Source of the DNA: JAFDWI01 sp040255345
GTDB lineage: Bacteria; Actinomycetota; Acidimicrobiia; Acidimicrobiales; Iamiaceae
Assembly: GCA_040255345.1 (NCBI GenBank)
Contig: JBDZUV010000006.1
Location: forward strand, 1 to 45,137
DNA: 45,137 nucleotides
Direction: 5' to 3'
Part shown: positions 35,240 through 43,932 of the stretch, piece after piece
Position numbering within the stretch: the first letter of the stretch is position 1
Layout: the number at the start of each line of letters is the position of its first letter
Notes under the pieces: model-generated
What the model saw: the letters and a program-made list of their open reading frames with translations, nothing else
Databases searched by the model: none
What the model was told of the DNA's origin: nothing
Program-made: the position numbers and the translations under genes

Positions 35240-35707
35240 ATGTCGGACCGCCAGCGTCTCAATGGCGCCCTCACCGATCCCGGTGCCTATCAGGCGATCA
35301 TCGAGGTCGAAAAGTACATCCATTCTCGTGGGCTCGACCCGCATCTGCTGCACCTGATCAAGATCCGCGCCTCGCAGATCAACAAATGCGCGTGGTGTCT
35401 CGACATGCACCTCGACGAGGCACGCCAGGACGAGATGGACGAACGCAAGCTCGGGTTGATCGCCGCTTGGCACGAAGCCCCGACGTTCTTCGACGCGCGC
35501 GAACGAGCCGCCTTGGCGCTCACCGAGCAGGTGACACTGATCAGCGAACAGGGCGTCACCGACGACGTCTGGGCACAGGTCACCCAGAACTTCGACGACA
35601 AGCAGATCGTCGTGGTCCTCACCGCAATCGGTGCGATCAACATGTGGAACCGGCTCAACGTCGCCGTACGCACCGACGTTCCCTCGAAGCCGGGCTCGAC
35701 CTCCTGA
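35240..35707 (+). CDS. AhpD-like/carboxymuconolactone decarboxylase family protein
   Basis: A 155-residue all-helical protein. The motif CAWCLDMH (C50, C53, H57) is the CxxC-x3-H redox site of AhpD-type alkylhydroperoxidases, and the downstream part (DKQIVVVLTAIGAINMWNRL) is the second CMD family half. Members of this type reduce peroxides or peroxynitrite, with the cysteine pair recycled by a dithiol partner. ATG 35240 follows CGAGGAGAATC, a clear Shine-Dalgarno. A SigR-like promoter lies just upstream. The radical SAM gene begins 140 bases downstream on the same strand. The physiological substrate is unknown. Confidence 0.9.
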   Translation: MSDRQRLNGALTDPGAYQAIIEVEKYIHSRGLDPHLLHLIKIRASQINKCAWCLDMHLDEARQDEMDERKLGLIAAWHEAPTFFDARERAALALTEQVTLISEQGVTDDVWAQVTQNFDDKQIVVVLTAIGAINMWNRLNVAVRTDVPSKPGSTS

Positions 35708-35847
35708 CCCAGCGGACCCCTTCGGCCCTCATCACCTCGTCGGATGCACCTGCCGGCGCGTCCTGTTGCCGGTGCACAACGGTGCATCGGTCACACGGGG
35801 ACCTCCGGCCCTACTGACTCGGCGCCGCCCCGGGGATCGTGGACACC

Positions 35848-37041
35848 ATGTCGTCCACGCGCGTCCGGAAACCGCCCAGCGATCGGCCGAGCACCCGATC
35901 GGTCGTCCGTCGCACGCGCGACGCGACCGGAGACGGGGCACAGCCCTTCATCGTGATCTGGGAGGTCACCCGGGCCTGTCAATTGGCGTGCGTGCACTGT
36001 CGGGCCGAGGCGATCCCACATCGCGACCCCCTCGAGTTGTCGACCGCCGAGGGCCGGGCGCTGCTCGACGACCTGGCCGCGCTCGAAACGCCACGGCCGA
36101 TGGTCGTGCTCACCGGCGGCGACCCGCTCGAGCGCCCTGATCTGGCGGCGCTCGTCGCCTACGGCACCGGGTTGGGGTTGCGGGTCGCCGTGTCGCCGTC
36201 GGTGACGCCCCGGCTCACCCGTGACGCGATCGCCGAGTTGCACGGCGCGGGCGCCAAGGCACTGTCGCTGTCGTTGGACGGGTCGACCCCGGCCAGTCAC
36301 GACGGGTTCAGGCGGGTGGACGGCGTCTTCGACGCCACGATGCGTGCCATCGAAGATGTCCGCAGCGTCGGCCTCCGCCTGCAGATCAACACCACGGTCA
36401 CGGCCGACAACGTGTGGGAACTCCCCGACATCCTGCGGCTGGTGCTCGCCGCGCGGGCCGGCGTGTGGAGCGTGTTCTTCCTCGTGCCGACCGGCCGTGC
36501 CACGACGTTGCGGCCTCTGACCGGTGCCGAAGAGGAAGACGTGCTGCACTGGCTGTACGACGTGTCGGGCCTCGTCGCGATCAAGACCACCGAGGCACCC
36601 CACTACCGGCGGGTGGTGATCCAGCGTTCGTCGGAACGCACCGACCCGCGGCGCGGCGCGCTGGGGCGGCACTTGCACGAGGCGGTCTTCGATCTCACCG
36701 ACGACCGGCCACCCCAACGACCCCGACGCCGGCCGATCAACGTGAACGCCGGTAACGGCTTCGTGTTCGTCGACCATCACGGCGACGTGTACCCGAGCGG
36801 CTTTCTGCCCGAATCGGTCGGCTCGGTCAGGCAGGCTTCGATCGTGGACATCTACCGTGACGCGCCGCTGCTGCGGGCGTTGCGCGACCCCGAGGCCCTG
36901 GGCGGCAAGTGCGGCGTGTGTGAGTTCCGCGAGGTGTGTGGCGGCTCACGCTCCCGGGCGTTCGCGGCAACCGGCGACGCCCTCGCCGAAGATCCGAGTT
37001 GTGTGTTCCGGCCCTCCGGAGCGGTGGCCGCCGCGCGCTGA
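35848..37041 (+). CDS. Radical SAM/SPASM-domain protein (TIGR04053-like)
   Basis: A 397-residue radical SAM enzyme. The [4Fe-4S]-SAM motif CQLACVHC (C44, C48, C51) follows PFIVIWEVTRA; VVLTGGDPLERPDL is the GGE-like motif 1, and ALSLSLDGSTPASHD the barrel strand 4 region. A C-terminal SPASM-type cluster is suggested by CGVCEFREVCGGSRSRAFAATGD (from about 350) and a final Cys in PSCVF. The pattern recalls the TIGR04053 group, whose function is not established; relatives modify peptides or haem precursors. No precursor-peptide gene is visible nearby. ATG 35848 is used; GTG 35839 would add three residues. It ends 57 bases before the MFS start. Confidence 0.88.
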   Translation: MSSTRVRKPPSDRPSTRSVVRRTRDATGDGAQPFIVIWEVTRACQLACVHCRAEAIPHRDPLELSTAEGRALLDDLAALETPRPMVVLTGGDPLERPDLAALVAYGTGLGLRVAVSPSVTPRLTRDAIAELHGAGAKALSLSLDGSTPASHDGFRRVDGVFDATMRAIEDVRSVGLRLQINTTVTADNVWELPDILRLVLAARAGVWSVFFLVPTGRATTLRPLTGAEEEDVLHWLYDVSGLVAIKTTEAPHYRRVVIQRSSERTDPRRGALGRHLHEAVFDLTDDRPPQRPRRRPINVNAGNGFVFVDHHGDVYPSGFLPESVGSVRQASIVDIYRDAPLLRALRDPEALGGKCGVCEFREVCGGSRSRAFAATGDALAEDPSCVFRPSGAVAAAR

Positions 37042-37067
37042 GGGGGCCCGCTGCGGTCCCGAATCAT

Positions 37068-37088
37068 TACTGTACCGTCCGGTCGGTA
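37068..37088 (+). promoter_or_regulatory. MFS/TetR promoter and TetR-type operator
   Basis: The palindrome TACCGTCCGGTCGGTA (37073-37088; arms TACCG/CGGTA) starts on the last base of a TACTGT -10 box (37068-37073), so a bound regulator would block the transcription start. The position before a pump gene followed by a TetR gene fits autoregulated repression. Confidence 0.6.
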
Positions 37089-37098
37089 ACGTACGTGG

Positions 37099-38601
37099 GT
37101 GCGGGAGCCCGGAAACCGACGCTGGTGGGCCCTGGCCGCGCTGGTGCTCCCAGTGCTGTTGATCTCGATGGACGCCACGGTGCTCGGCTTCGCCGTGCCG
37201 GTGCTCTCCGAGACCCTCGAACCGACCAGCGCCCAGTTGCTGTGGATCGTCGACATCTACTCGTTCGTGCTCGCCGGGCTGCTCGTGACGATGGGTGTCG
37301 TCGGCGATCGCATCGGGCGACGGCGCCTGTTGATGATCGGGGCGACCGGATTCACCGGAGCGTCGCTGATCGCGGCGTTCTCGACCAGCGCCGAGCTGTT
37401 GATCGTCGCCCGGGCGTTGCTCGGGGTCGCCGGGTCGACGCTGATGCCCTCGACGCTGTCGCTGATCCGCAACATCTTCCCCGACGACCGCGAACGCCAG
37501 AGCGCCATCGCCGTGTGGGCCACCGCCTTCGCCGTGGGCACCACGATCGGGCCCATCCTCGGCGGATTCCTGCTGGAGCATTTCTGGTGGGGCTCGATCT
37601 TCGTGGTGAACGTGCCGGTGACCCTCACCCTGCTCGTGCTCGCCCCCCGACTCATCGACGAGTCACGCGACCCCGACCCCGGAAGGTTCGATCTGCCCAG
37701 CGCGGCTCTGTCGATGTGCACGATGTTCCCTGCGATCTATGCCGTGAAATCCTTCGCCGAGCACGGCGTCTCGGTCGTCGCCGGAGTGGCGCTGGCGACC
37801 GGCCTCGCCGCCGGGGTGGTGTTCGTGAGACGCCAGGGTCGCCTCGCGCATCCCATGATCGACATCGGACTGTTCCGGCTCCCCCGGTTCCGGATGGCCG
37901 TGTCGGGCAATCTGCTCGCCTGCTTCGGACTGTCCGGGTCGCTGTTCATCATCACCCAGTACCTGCAACTCGTGGTCGGCATGTCCGCCCTCGCCGCGGG
38001 GGTGGCCCTGCTGCCCACCTCGGTGGTTTCCGCGCTGGCGATGCTGGCCTCGCCGGCCGCGGCCCGCCGATTCGGGCCTTTCCGGGTCGTCGCCGCCGGC
38101 CTCGTCGCCGGGGCGGTCGGGTTCGTGCTCATGACCCGGTTGCACACGGACTCCCCCTCGGTCGTCGCGATCGTCGCGATCTCGGTGTTGAACGCGGGGC
38201 TCAGCGCGGCGATGACCGTTGCGGTCGACGGGATCCTGACCGAGGTGCCTCCCGAACGGGCCGGATCGGGTGCTGCGGTCTCCGAAACGGCCAACGAACT
38301 CGGCATCGCGCTGGGCACCGCGGTGCTCGGCAGCATCATGACCGCCGTGTACCGACCCCGGATCGACCTGCTCACGGCACCCGCCGCGTCGATCGAGGCC
38401 GCGCGGGAATCGCTCGGCGCAGCGATCGTCGCCGCTCACGACCTTCAAGACGAGGCCGCTCGCGTGCTCGCCGGCGGCGCGCGACAGGCATTCCTCGACG
38501 GCACGCACGTAGCCAGTGTGGTCGCGGCCGTCGCGCTCACCGGGGCGGCGATCTGGGCCGCGTGCAGCGCCCGGGCTCGACGAGACCCCGAGGGCGACTG
38601 A
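37099..38601 (+). CDS. MFS transporter, DHA2 drug-efflux type
   Basis: A 500-residue transporter with 14 expected membrane helices. Motif A appears as GVVGDRIGRRRLLMIG in the loop after helix 2, and motif C as WATAFAVGTTIGPILGGFLLE in helix 5. GTG 37099 gives REPGNRRWWALAALVLPVLLISMDATVLGFAVP, the normal N-terminus; alternatives are out of frame. No Shine-Dalgarno is clear. It lies 1 base before the tetR gene and is controlled by a TetR-type operator at its promoter. It is likely a drug or metabolite exporter, of which the substrate is not visible. Confidence 0.92.
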   Translation: MREPGNRRWWALAALVLPVLLISMDATVLGFAVPVLSETLEPTSAQLLWIVDIYSFVLAGLLVTMGVVGDRIGRRRLLMIGATGFTGASLIAAFSTSAELLIVARALLGVAGSTLMPSTLSLIRNIFPDDRERQSAIAVWATAFAVGTTIGPILGGFLLEHFWWGSIFVVNVPVTLTLLVLAPRLIDESRDPDPGRFDLPSAALSMCTMFPAIYAVKSFAEHGVSVVAGVALATGLAAGVVFVRRQGRLAHPMIDIGLFRLPRFRMAVSGNLLACFGLSGSLFIITQYLQLVVGMSALAAGVALLPTSVVSALAMLASPAAARRFGPFRVVAAGLVAGAVGFVLMTRLHTDSPSVVAIVAISVLNAGLSAAMTVAVDGILTEVPPERAGSGAAVSETANELGIALGTAVLGSIMTAVYRPRIDLLTAPAASIEAARESLGAAIVAAHDLQDEAARVLAGGARQAFLDGTHVASVVAAVALTGAAIWAACSARARRDPEGD

Positions 38602-38602
38602 C

Positions 38603-39124
38603 ATGGCCAGACCGTCGAACCGCGAGACGATCCTCGATGCCTTCGAATCGATCCTGATCGCTCACGGCGTCACCGAGGCGACCCTCGAGGTGATCGCCGA
38701 TTCAGCCGGCGTGTCAAAAGGTGGCCTGCTCTACCACTTCGGCTCGAAAGACGAGTTGTTCACCGCTTTCGGCGAGCGACTGGCACGCCGCGTCGACGAC
38801 GCGACGGCGGTGGCACCCACCGACCCGGTCGAAGTGATCCGCTGGTACCTCGCCCCCGACCCGGCCGACGACCACGGGGCCGCACTGTGGCGGTCGACCC
38901 TCGCCGCGCTCCACGGTGCCGATGCCGGGCTCATGGGGGCGATCCGGGCCGCCTTCGCTCGCCACGCCCGGCCGCTCGAGATCCTGGAGCCGACCCTGGC
39001 CGCACAGGTCCGGCTCGTGGGTGACGGCATCTTGCTGCATGCACTCCTCGGCGTGGAACCCCGCCCGCAACTCGAGGCGATCATCGACGACCTCATGGCT
39101 CGAGCCCGTGGCGGGCCGGGCTGA
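38603..39124 (+). CDS. TetR-family transcriptional regulator
   Basis: A 173-residue repressor. The N-terminal helix-turn-helix reads SNRETILDAFESILIAHGVT and then VIADSAGVSKGGLLYHFGSKDELF (about 5-55), ending in the characteristic YHF-x-SKDEL. The C-terminal ligand domain is short and diverged. ATG 38603 follows the pump stop by 1 base, so the two genes are cotranscribed and translation is probably coupled. The natural target is the palindrome at 37073-37088. The inducer is likely a pump substrate. Confidence 0.93.
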   Translation: MARPSNRETILDAFESILIAHGVTEATLEVIADSAGVSKGGLLYHFGSKDELFTAFGERLARRVDDATAVAPTDPVEVIRWYLAPDPADDHGAALWRSTLAALHGADAGLMGAIRAAFARHARPLEILEPTLAAQVRLVGDGILLHALLGVEPRPQLEAIIDDLMARARGGPG

Positions 39125-39274
39125 ACGGCACGGCGGGGTGCGGCCATGGCCGGGGCTCCTGCATGTGCCCCCACGTTCCCATCAGCGGGTCGGTGTCTGA
39201 TCACACGGCCGACCGCTGCCGGATCATCGTGCCGGATGGGTCGTCGGCACAGATGTACGCGAGGATGACGCTGC

Positions 39275-41017
39275 ATGGGGCCTCCCGATGAGACCCGCAG
39301 CGCGCGGGCCTTCGCCGAGTCGGTGGGCACTGCCGTCGCCGATGCGGTCGCCACGCCGCTACTGCTGACCGCGGCGGGCGACCCCGGCCGGGCTTGGCAG
39401 TCGTGGCTGGCGATCCGCGGCGACGTCGTCCGGGCCCTGGGCGAACGTCTCGGACAGGATCGAGGTCCGCAGGGAGCGACCCTGCTCGATGCGCTGGGGG
39501 TCTCGTTGGCGACCGGTGTCGGCGACGCGGCCGGACTGATCGACCGGGCGTTGTCGAAGACGTCGGATCCGATCGAGCGTGCCGACGCGAAACGAGCGGC
39601 CGCGAAGCTGGGGACGTGGTGTGGCGACATCCTGCGGACCGCGTCGCTGGCCGGCCGTGCCGCCGAGGAGATCGCCGGAATCGACGACGCCCGTGCTGCC
39701 GCGCTCTGGTTGGATGCCGCCACCGCACTCGCGTATTCGGGGCACCTGCTGGCCGGGCGTGACGCGGCGCGTCGGGCAGGCGAGGCCGCCGGGGGAACGC
39801 CGCTCCTCGCCGCGGCGGCAGCGGTCATCGAGGGTTGGATCGCGGCGCTCCTGGGTGAGGACGTCACGCTCGACGAACCCGACGACACGCTGCTCGGCGC
39901 TCTGGGCGACGACGACGTCCGGGTCGGGGTGCTGCTCTCGGGTCTGCTGGTCTGGACGGGCCGGCACGACGAGGCCCGTCGACTGCTCGGCCGGATCGAG
40001 GCACACGCAGGAGTCGACGCCCCCGACACGCTGCCGTTCGTGCTCGGCGTCGCCGCCGATCTCGACACCCGGTCGGGCTGGTGGCGCAGTGCAGACGAGG
40101 CGATCATCGAAGCCGAGGTCCGTTCGCGTCACACCGGTGCACGGAACGTGCGGGCGATGATCCTGGTGCGGGGAGCACGTCTCGATGCGATGCGGGGCGA
40201 CGACGACGGGTGCCGGGCACGTCTCGCCGAGGCCGAACGCGTCGCCCACCAGGCCGGTCTGTCGCTCGTGCAGTTGCATGTCGCATCGACTCGTGCGCTT
40301 CTCGCCGTCGGCAGAGGTGATCATGAGCGGGCGATCGCCGAAGGCCGGCGAGCGTCGAGCTTTGCCCGCGAGATGGAGCTCATCCTGCCCGGCGTCGACC
40401 TGTACCTGGGGGACCTGGTCGAATCCCTGACGCGCACCGGTGCCGTCGCGGAGGCCACCGCGCTGGTGGAGGACGCCCGAGCAGTCGCCGACCGTCTCGG
40501 TCACCCTCTGGCGTGTGCGCTCGCGGCGCGGGGTCGGTTACTGGTCGGTGACGACGGCGATGTCGAGGCGATCGCCCGACGAGCGCTGGCCTTTCACGCC
40601 CGGGTGCACGTGCCCTTCGAGCGCGCTCGGACGAACCTGATCCTGGGTGAACGACGCCGACGGATCGGCGCGCGCCGCGAGGCCCGGGTCGCGCTCGCCG
40701 AGGCGCACGCGGAGTTCTCGCGCCTCGGGGCCACTCCCTGGGCCGAGCGCACCATGGCGGAATTGCGGGCAGCGGGAGGGCGGACCGGTGCCGGCGACCG
40801 TCCCGACGGTCGACTCGCGGACCTCACCCCCCAGGAGGTCCGGGTGGCCCGCTTCGTCGCGGACGGCGCCACCAACCAGGAAGCGGCCGCGGCGATGTTC
40901 CTGAGTCTCAAGTCGATCGAGCGTCATCTCACCTCGATCTACCGCAAGCTCGGGATCAGGTCGCGCACCGAACTGGGGCGGATCTTCGATCTCGCGCACC
41001 GCCACGCGACCCACTGA
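39275..41017 (+). CDS. LuxR-type regulator with TPR-like repeats, lacking the ATPase domain
   Basis: A 580-residue protein. The C-terminal 65 residues are a LuxR helix-turn-helix (LTPQEVRVARFVADGATNQE, then SLKSIERHLTSIYRKLGIRSRTELGRIF). The preceding about 500 residues are alpha-helical with repeated Ala/Leu/Arg helices (for example ARRAGEAAGGTPLLAAAAAVIEG), as in the TPR half of LAL/MalT regulators. The N-terminal AAA/NB-ARC ATPase of typical LALs (about 300 residues with a Walker A) is missing, and no GxxxxGK motif is seen. It starts at ATG 39275 after GAGG. It may sense a ligand through the TPR-like part. Confidence 0.85.
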   Translation: MGPPDETRSARAFAESVGTAVADAVATPLLLTAAGDPGRAWQSWLAIRGDVVRALGERLGQDRGPQGATLLDALGVSLATGVGDAAGLIDRALSKTSDPIERADAKRAAAKLGTWCGDILRTASLAGRAAEEIAGIDDARAAALWLDAATALAYSGHLLAGRDAARRAGEAAGGTPLLAAAAAVIEGWIAALLGEDVTLDEPDDTLLGALGDDDVRVGVLLSGLLVWTGRHDEARRLLGRIEAHAGVDAPDTLPFVLGVAADLDTRSGWWRSADEAIIEAEVRSRHTGARNVRAMILVRGARLDAMRGDDDGCRARLAEAERVAHQAGLSLVQLHVASTRALLAVGRGDHERAIAEGRRASSFAREMELILPGVDLYLGDLVESLTRTGAVAEATALVEDARAVADRLGHPLACALAARGRLLVGDDGDVEAIARRALAFHARVHVPFERARTNLILGERRRRIGARREARVALAEAHAEFSRLGATPWAERTMAELRAAGGRTGAGDRPDGRLADLTPQEVRVARFVADGATNQEAAAAMFLSLKSIERHLTSIYRKLGIRSRTELGRIFDLAHRHATH

Positions 41018-41138
41018 GCAGCAGGGTCGCGAGCGGACCGGATCGAGGGTTTCCCCCAGATGCGCGCCGGGCCGGCCACCTCTACGCTGAGCCGAACCCG
41101 GCCGCACCCCGTCGCGGCCCGAAACGTTGGAGTGTCAC

Positions 41139-41723
41139 ATGAAGCCTCGTCGGTTCCTGCTCGGTCTCATCGTGGGCATGTTGGCATTGGGGGCCTGTGG
41201 TGGGAGCGGGTCGGAGACCGCCGACGACGACGGTACCGGCGCGGTCACCACGGTGGCGACCGACGGGGCCGCCGCGAGCGACGACTCCGGTGACGACGCG
41301 GACCAGAGCGGCGACGACGGCGCGAGCGACGAGGAGGTCGGCGTGTGCGACTGGTTCACCGAGGACGACGCCGAGGCGGCGGCCGGCGGCCTCGAACTGG
41401 TCGCCTCCGAAGACAACGACGCCCTTGCGTGCGAGTACATCGACGAAGCCGAATATGAGGCCACGACGGCGCGGGTGGGACTGCGGGTCAGTTTCCTGCC
41501 GGACGCGCTCGACGGGACGCCGCTCGAGGACTGGATCGTCCAGTTGAAACCCGAGGCGCAGACCGAGCCCGTGGCATCGATCGAAGGGGCGCTCTCGGTC
41601 GACGACGAGACCCACCCGGCAGTGTTTCTCGTGCATGACGGCGGCGTGGTCCAGGTGACCGCGAGCCGTGGGGGCCTCGACGGTGCGGTGCAACTCGCCG
41701 AGGTCGTCTCGGGCAATTTCTGA
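41139..41723 (+). CDS. Lipoprotein with acidic low-complexity linker, function unknown
   Basis: A 194-residue lipoprotein. Signal peptide MKPRRFLLGLIVGMLALGAC with the lipobox LGAC (Cys20) sends it to the outer face of the membrane. An Asp/Ser/Thr-rich linker (about 24-72) is followed by a compact domain with two cysteines (VCDWF, LACEY) that could form a disulfide. No family is recognised. ATG 41139 is chosen because it begins the signal peptide and GGAG lies at 41130-41133. A TACGCT box at 41082-41087 may be the -10. It is convergent with the amidohydrolase, with a gene-free 152-base gap (41724-41875). Confidence 0.85.
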   Translation: MKPRRFLLGLIVGMLALGACGGSGSETADDDGTGAVTTVATDGAAASDDSGDDADQSGDDGASDEEVGVCDWFTEDDAEAAAGGLELVASEDNDALACEYIDEAEYEATTARVGLRVSFLPDALDGTPLEDWIVQLKPEAQTEPVASIEGALSVDDETHPAVFLVHDGGVVQVTASRGGLDGAVQLAEVVSGNF

Positions 41724-41875
41724 GTGCACCCGCAGGCGATCGCACCGGGGTGCGCGGCCCGATCCGATCGCCACCGGGCGAAGGCCACCGGGCAGCACGG
41801 TGCAAGACGTCCGGTCGGTGACCAGCTCGACCGGGCTCCCGCACGACGAGCCGACGGCCCCGGCAGCGGTCGAGG

Positions 41876-43054
41876 TCAGATCATCGGCGCGTTCAGCTCG
41901 GCGGTGTTGTCTCCCATGATGCGCCGCAGCGTCGCCGCGTCGAGGTGGCCGACGTCGTCGAGGTAATCCAACGGTCGGGGCATGCCTTCGATGTGGGGCC
42001 AGTCCGAGCCGAAGATCACCCGGTCGGCGCCCATCGATTCGAGCACGTCGTCGACGTCGTCTTCCCAGAACGGGTTGATCCAGATGTGGCGGCGGAACGT
42101 GGCGACCGGGTCGTCCGCGAACCAGCCCTGCAACTTGGTGCCCAACGCGTCGAGGCGGTGGAACAGGCCGCGCAGGAAGCCTGCACCGTTCTCGACCGAC
42201 GCGATGCGCAGCTTCGGGTGGCGGACGAACAGGTTGTCGGCGACGAGCGAGGCGAGAAAGTCCTCGATCGGCCGTTCCATCGTGAGCAACCTGATCGGCT
42301 GAGGGACGCCGCCGGAGAAGTTCGTGGTGAAGCCGTCGTCCGCGTAGCCATTCGAGCCGTAGCCACTGTCGCCGGCGTGCACGACCACGGTGATGCCGGC
42401 CTCTTCCACGAGTGACCAGAAGCGGTCGAACTCGGGGGCGGTCGGCGGGCGCGGGCCGGCCGCGGTGGTCGGGGCCGCGGGGCGCATCACGACCGTGTGG
42501 GCGCCGCCGTCCAGCGCCCACGTGAGCTCGGCCTCGGCCCAGATCGGGTCCGCAAGGGTCAGATACGGCGCGGCGAAGATGCGATTCTCGTAGGCGAACC
42601 CCCAGTCCTCGGCAAGCCACCGGTTGAACGCGCCGAAGAGCACCGTGACGGCTTCGGGGTCGGCGCGCAGCGGTTCCTCGTAGACCATGCCGAGCGTCGG
42701 GAACAGCCAGATCCGGTCGATGCGCTGCACGTCCATCTCGGCCAGTCGGGCGTCGCGGTCGCGATAGCAGGCACGGATCGGGGTGCGTGCCCGGAGCAGT
42801 TCGATCGGGTCGTCGCCGTGGGGGTTTCCCCGGAAGTAGTCGCGCAACACGCCGGGCTCGGCGACCGGATCGAAGGTCGGGTTCACCACCGCCCGCGACA
42901 CCCGGCCTCCCACCACGTGGTAGCGGCGACCGTCGATGTCGGCCCACTGGATCGTGCGCGGTCCCCAGGCGGGGTCGAGGTGGCGGGTGAACGCGTCGAG
43001 GGCCTCGTAGTAGTGGTTGTCCGCGTCGAACACGGCATGGTCGAGGCCGGTCAT
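41876..43054 (-). CDS. Amidohydrolase-2 family metal-dependent hydrolase
   Basis: A 392-residue TIM-barrel enzyme of the ACMSD-like amidohydrolase group. Metal and catalytic motifs: FDADNHYYE (9-17) in place of the usual DxHxH start, VVVHAGDSGYGSNG, ASVENGAGFL and GSDWPHIEG near 340. Such proteins decarboxylate or hydrolyse ring compounds; the substrate here is unknown. ATG 43054 is used because the 43 residues that would precede it are not family-like and overlap the divergent MOSC promoter. It is divergently paired with the MOSC gene, with only 37 bases between the starts and an inverted repeat in that gap. Confidence 0.87.
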   Translation of the reverse strand: MTGLDHAVFDADNHYYEALDAFTRHLDPAWGPRTIQWADIDGRRYHVVGGRVSRAVVNPTFDPVAEPGVLRDYFRGNPHGDDPIELLRARTPIRACYRDRDARLAEMDVQRIDRIWLFPTLGMVYEEPLRADPEAVTVLFGAFNRWLAEDWGFAYENRIFAAPYLTLADPIWAEAELTWALDGGAHTVVMRPAAPTTAAGPRPPTAPEFDRFWSLVEEAGITVVVHAGDSGYGSNGYADDGFTTNFSGGVPQPIRLLTMERPIEDFLASLVADNLFVRHPKLRIASVENGAGFLRGLFHRLDALGTKLQGWFADDPVATFRRHIWINPFWEDDVDDVLESMGADRVIFGSDWPHIEGMPRPLDYLDDVGHLDAATLRRIMGDNTAELNAPMI

Positions 43055-43060
43055 GAACCC

Positions 43061-43083
43061 ATCTTGGCCGCTCGTGGCAAGAT
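43061..43083. promoter_or_regulatory. Inverted repeat with symmetric -10-like boxes between divergent genes
   Basis: ATCTTGGCC (43061-43069) and GGCAAGAT (43076-43083) form an 8-bp inverted repeat with one extra base. Each arm read outward contains CAAGAT, ending 6 bases before the amidohydrolase ATG on the minus strand and 8 bases before the MOSC ATG on the plus strand. A shared regulator of both genes is possible. Confidence 0.45.
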
Positions 43084-43091
43084 CTGGACGC

Positions 43092-43904
43092 ATGAACACC
43101 GAATCCGAAGTCGTCGGCCGGGTGGCGGAGCTGTGGCGGTTCCCCGTCAAGTCGTTCCAGGGCGAGCCGATGGCCGAGGTCACCGTCGGTCCGACCGGGG
43201 TCGTCGGCGATCGTCGTTACGCACTGCAAGACGTGGCGTCCGGCAAGATCCTGTCCGCGAAGCGTCACGGGGTGCTGCTCGAAGCGTTCGCGGAGACCAC
43301 CGACGACGGCGTGGTCATGACCCTGCCCGACGGTTCGACCCACCGTCCCGACGACGCCGACATCGATACGGTGCTGAGCGACTGGCTGGGGTTCGCGGTG
43401 GCCCTGGCCATTGCTGACCCCGAGCATGCCAACGGCGTGTACGAGTTCGCGTTCGACATCGACGACTCGCCTGATGCGGAGTGGTTCGACATCGACATTC
43501 CGGTGGGCAGCTTCGTGGACCTGTACGGCGCGCACCTGTTGACCGCGGCGAGCCTGGCGACCGTGCGCGGCCACCATCCCGAAGGCGACTGGGATATCCG
43601 ACGGTTCCGGCCGACCGCCTACATCGACACCGGCGACGCAGACGGGTATGTCGAGGACGCGTGGCTGAACCGCACGGTCACCCTGGGCACCGCGTCGGTG
43701 AAACCGGAGATCCCCACGATCCGCTGTGTGATGCCCACGCGCGTCCAACCCGCCCTCGGTGGGCGACCGCCGCTGCCCCGCGACAAGTCCACGTCGCGCA
43801 CGATCACCGATCAGCACGGCTCGAACCTGGGCGTGTACTGCGCGATCGCCGCCCCGGGCCGCGTCGCCGTGGGCGACGAGGTGACGGTGGGGCCAGCGAA
43901 CTGA
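43092..43904 (+). CDS. MOSC-domain protein (mARC/YcbX-like)
   Basis: A 270-residue protein. The N-terminal barrel has ELWRFPVKSFQGEPM and GVVGDRRYALQD, and the MOSC core has the Cys of IRCVMPTRVQP and GVYCAIAAPGRVAVGDEVTV. In related proteins the conserved Cys binds molybdenum cofactor for reduction of N-hydroxylated compounds or sulfur carrier work. The mARC-type N-terminus supports a molybdenum-dependent reductase, but no molybdopterin genes are in the window. ATG 43092 is preferred; the upstream open frame runs into the divergent gene. The gene ends in an inverted repeat that also marks the RHS fragment boundary. Confidence 0.9.
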   Translation: MNTESEVVGRVAELWRFPVKSFQGEPMAEVTVGPTGVVGDRRYALQDVASGKILSAKRHGVLLEAFAETTDDGVVMTLPDGSTHRPDDADIDTVLSDWLGFAVALAIADPEHANGVYEFAFDIDDSPDAEWFDIDIPVGSFVDLYGAHLLTAASLATVRGHHPEGDWDIRRFRPTAYIDTGDADGYVEDAWLNRTVTLGTASVKPEIPTIRCVMPTRVQPALGGRPPLPRDKSTSRTITDQHGSNLGVYCAIAAPGRVAVGDEVTVGPAN

Positions 43905-43927
43905 ATCGGCACGCCGACGCTGGCCCC
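43889..43927. terminator. 10-bp inverted repeat at the MOSC/RHS junction
   Basis: Arms GGGGCCAGCG (43889-43898) and CGCTGGCCCC (43918-43927) are perfect and enclose 19 bases that contain the MOSC stop codon. It could terminate MOSC transcription. RHS homology starts immediately after the right arm. Confidence 0.55.
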
Positions 43928-43932
43928 GTGTC

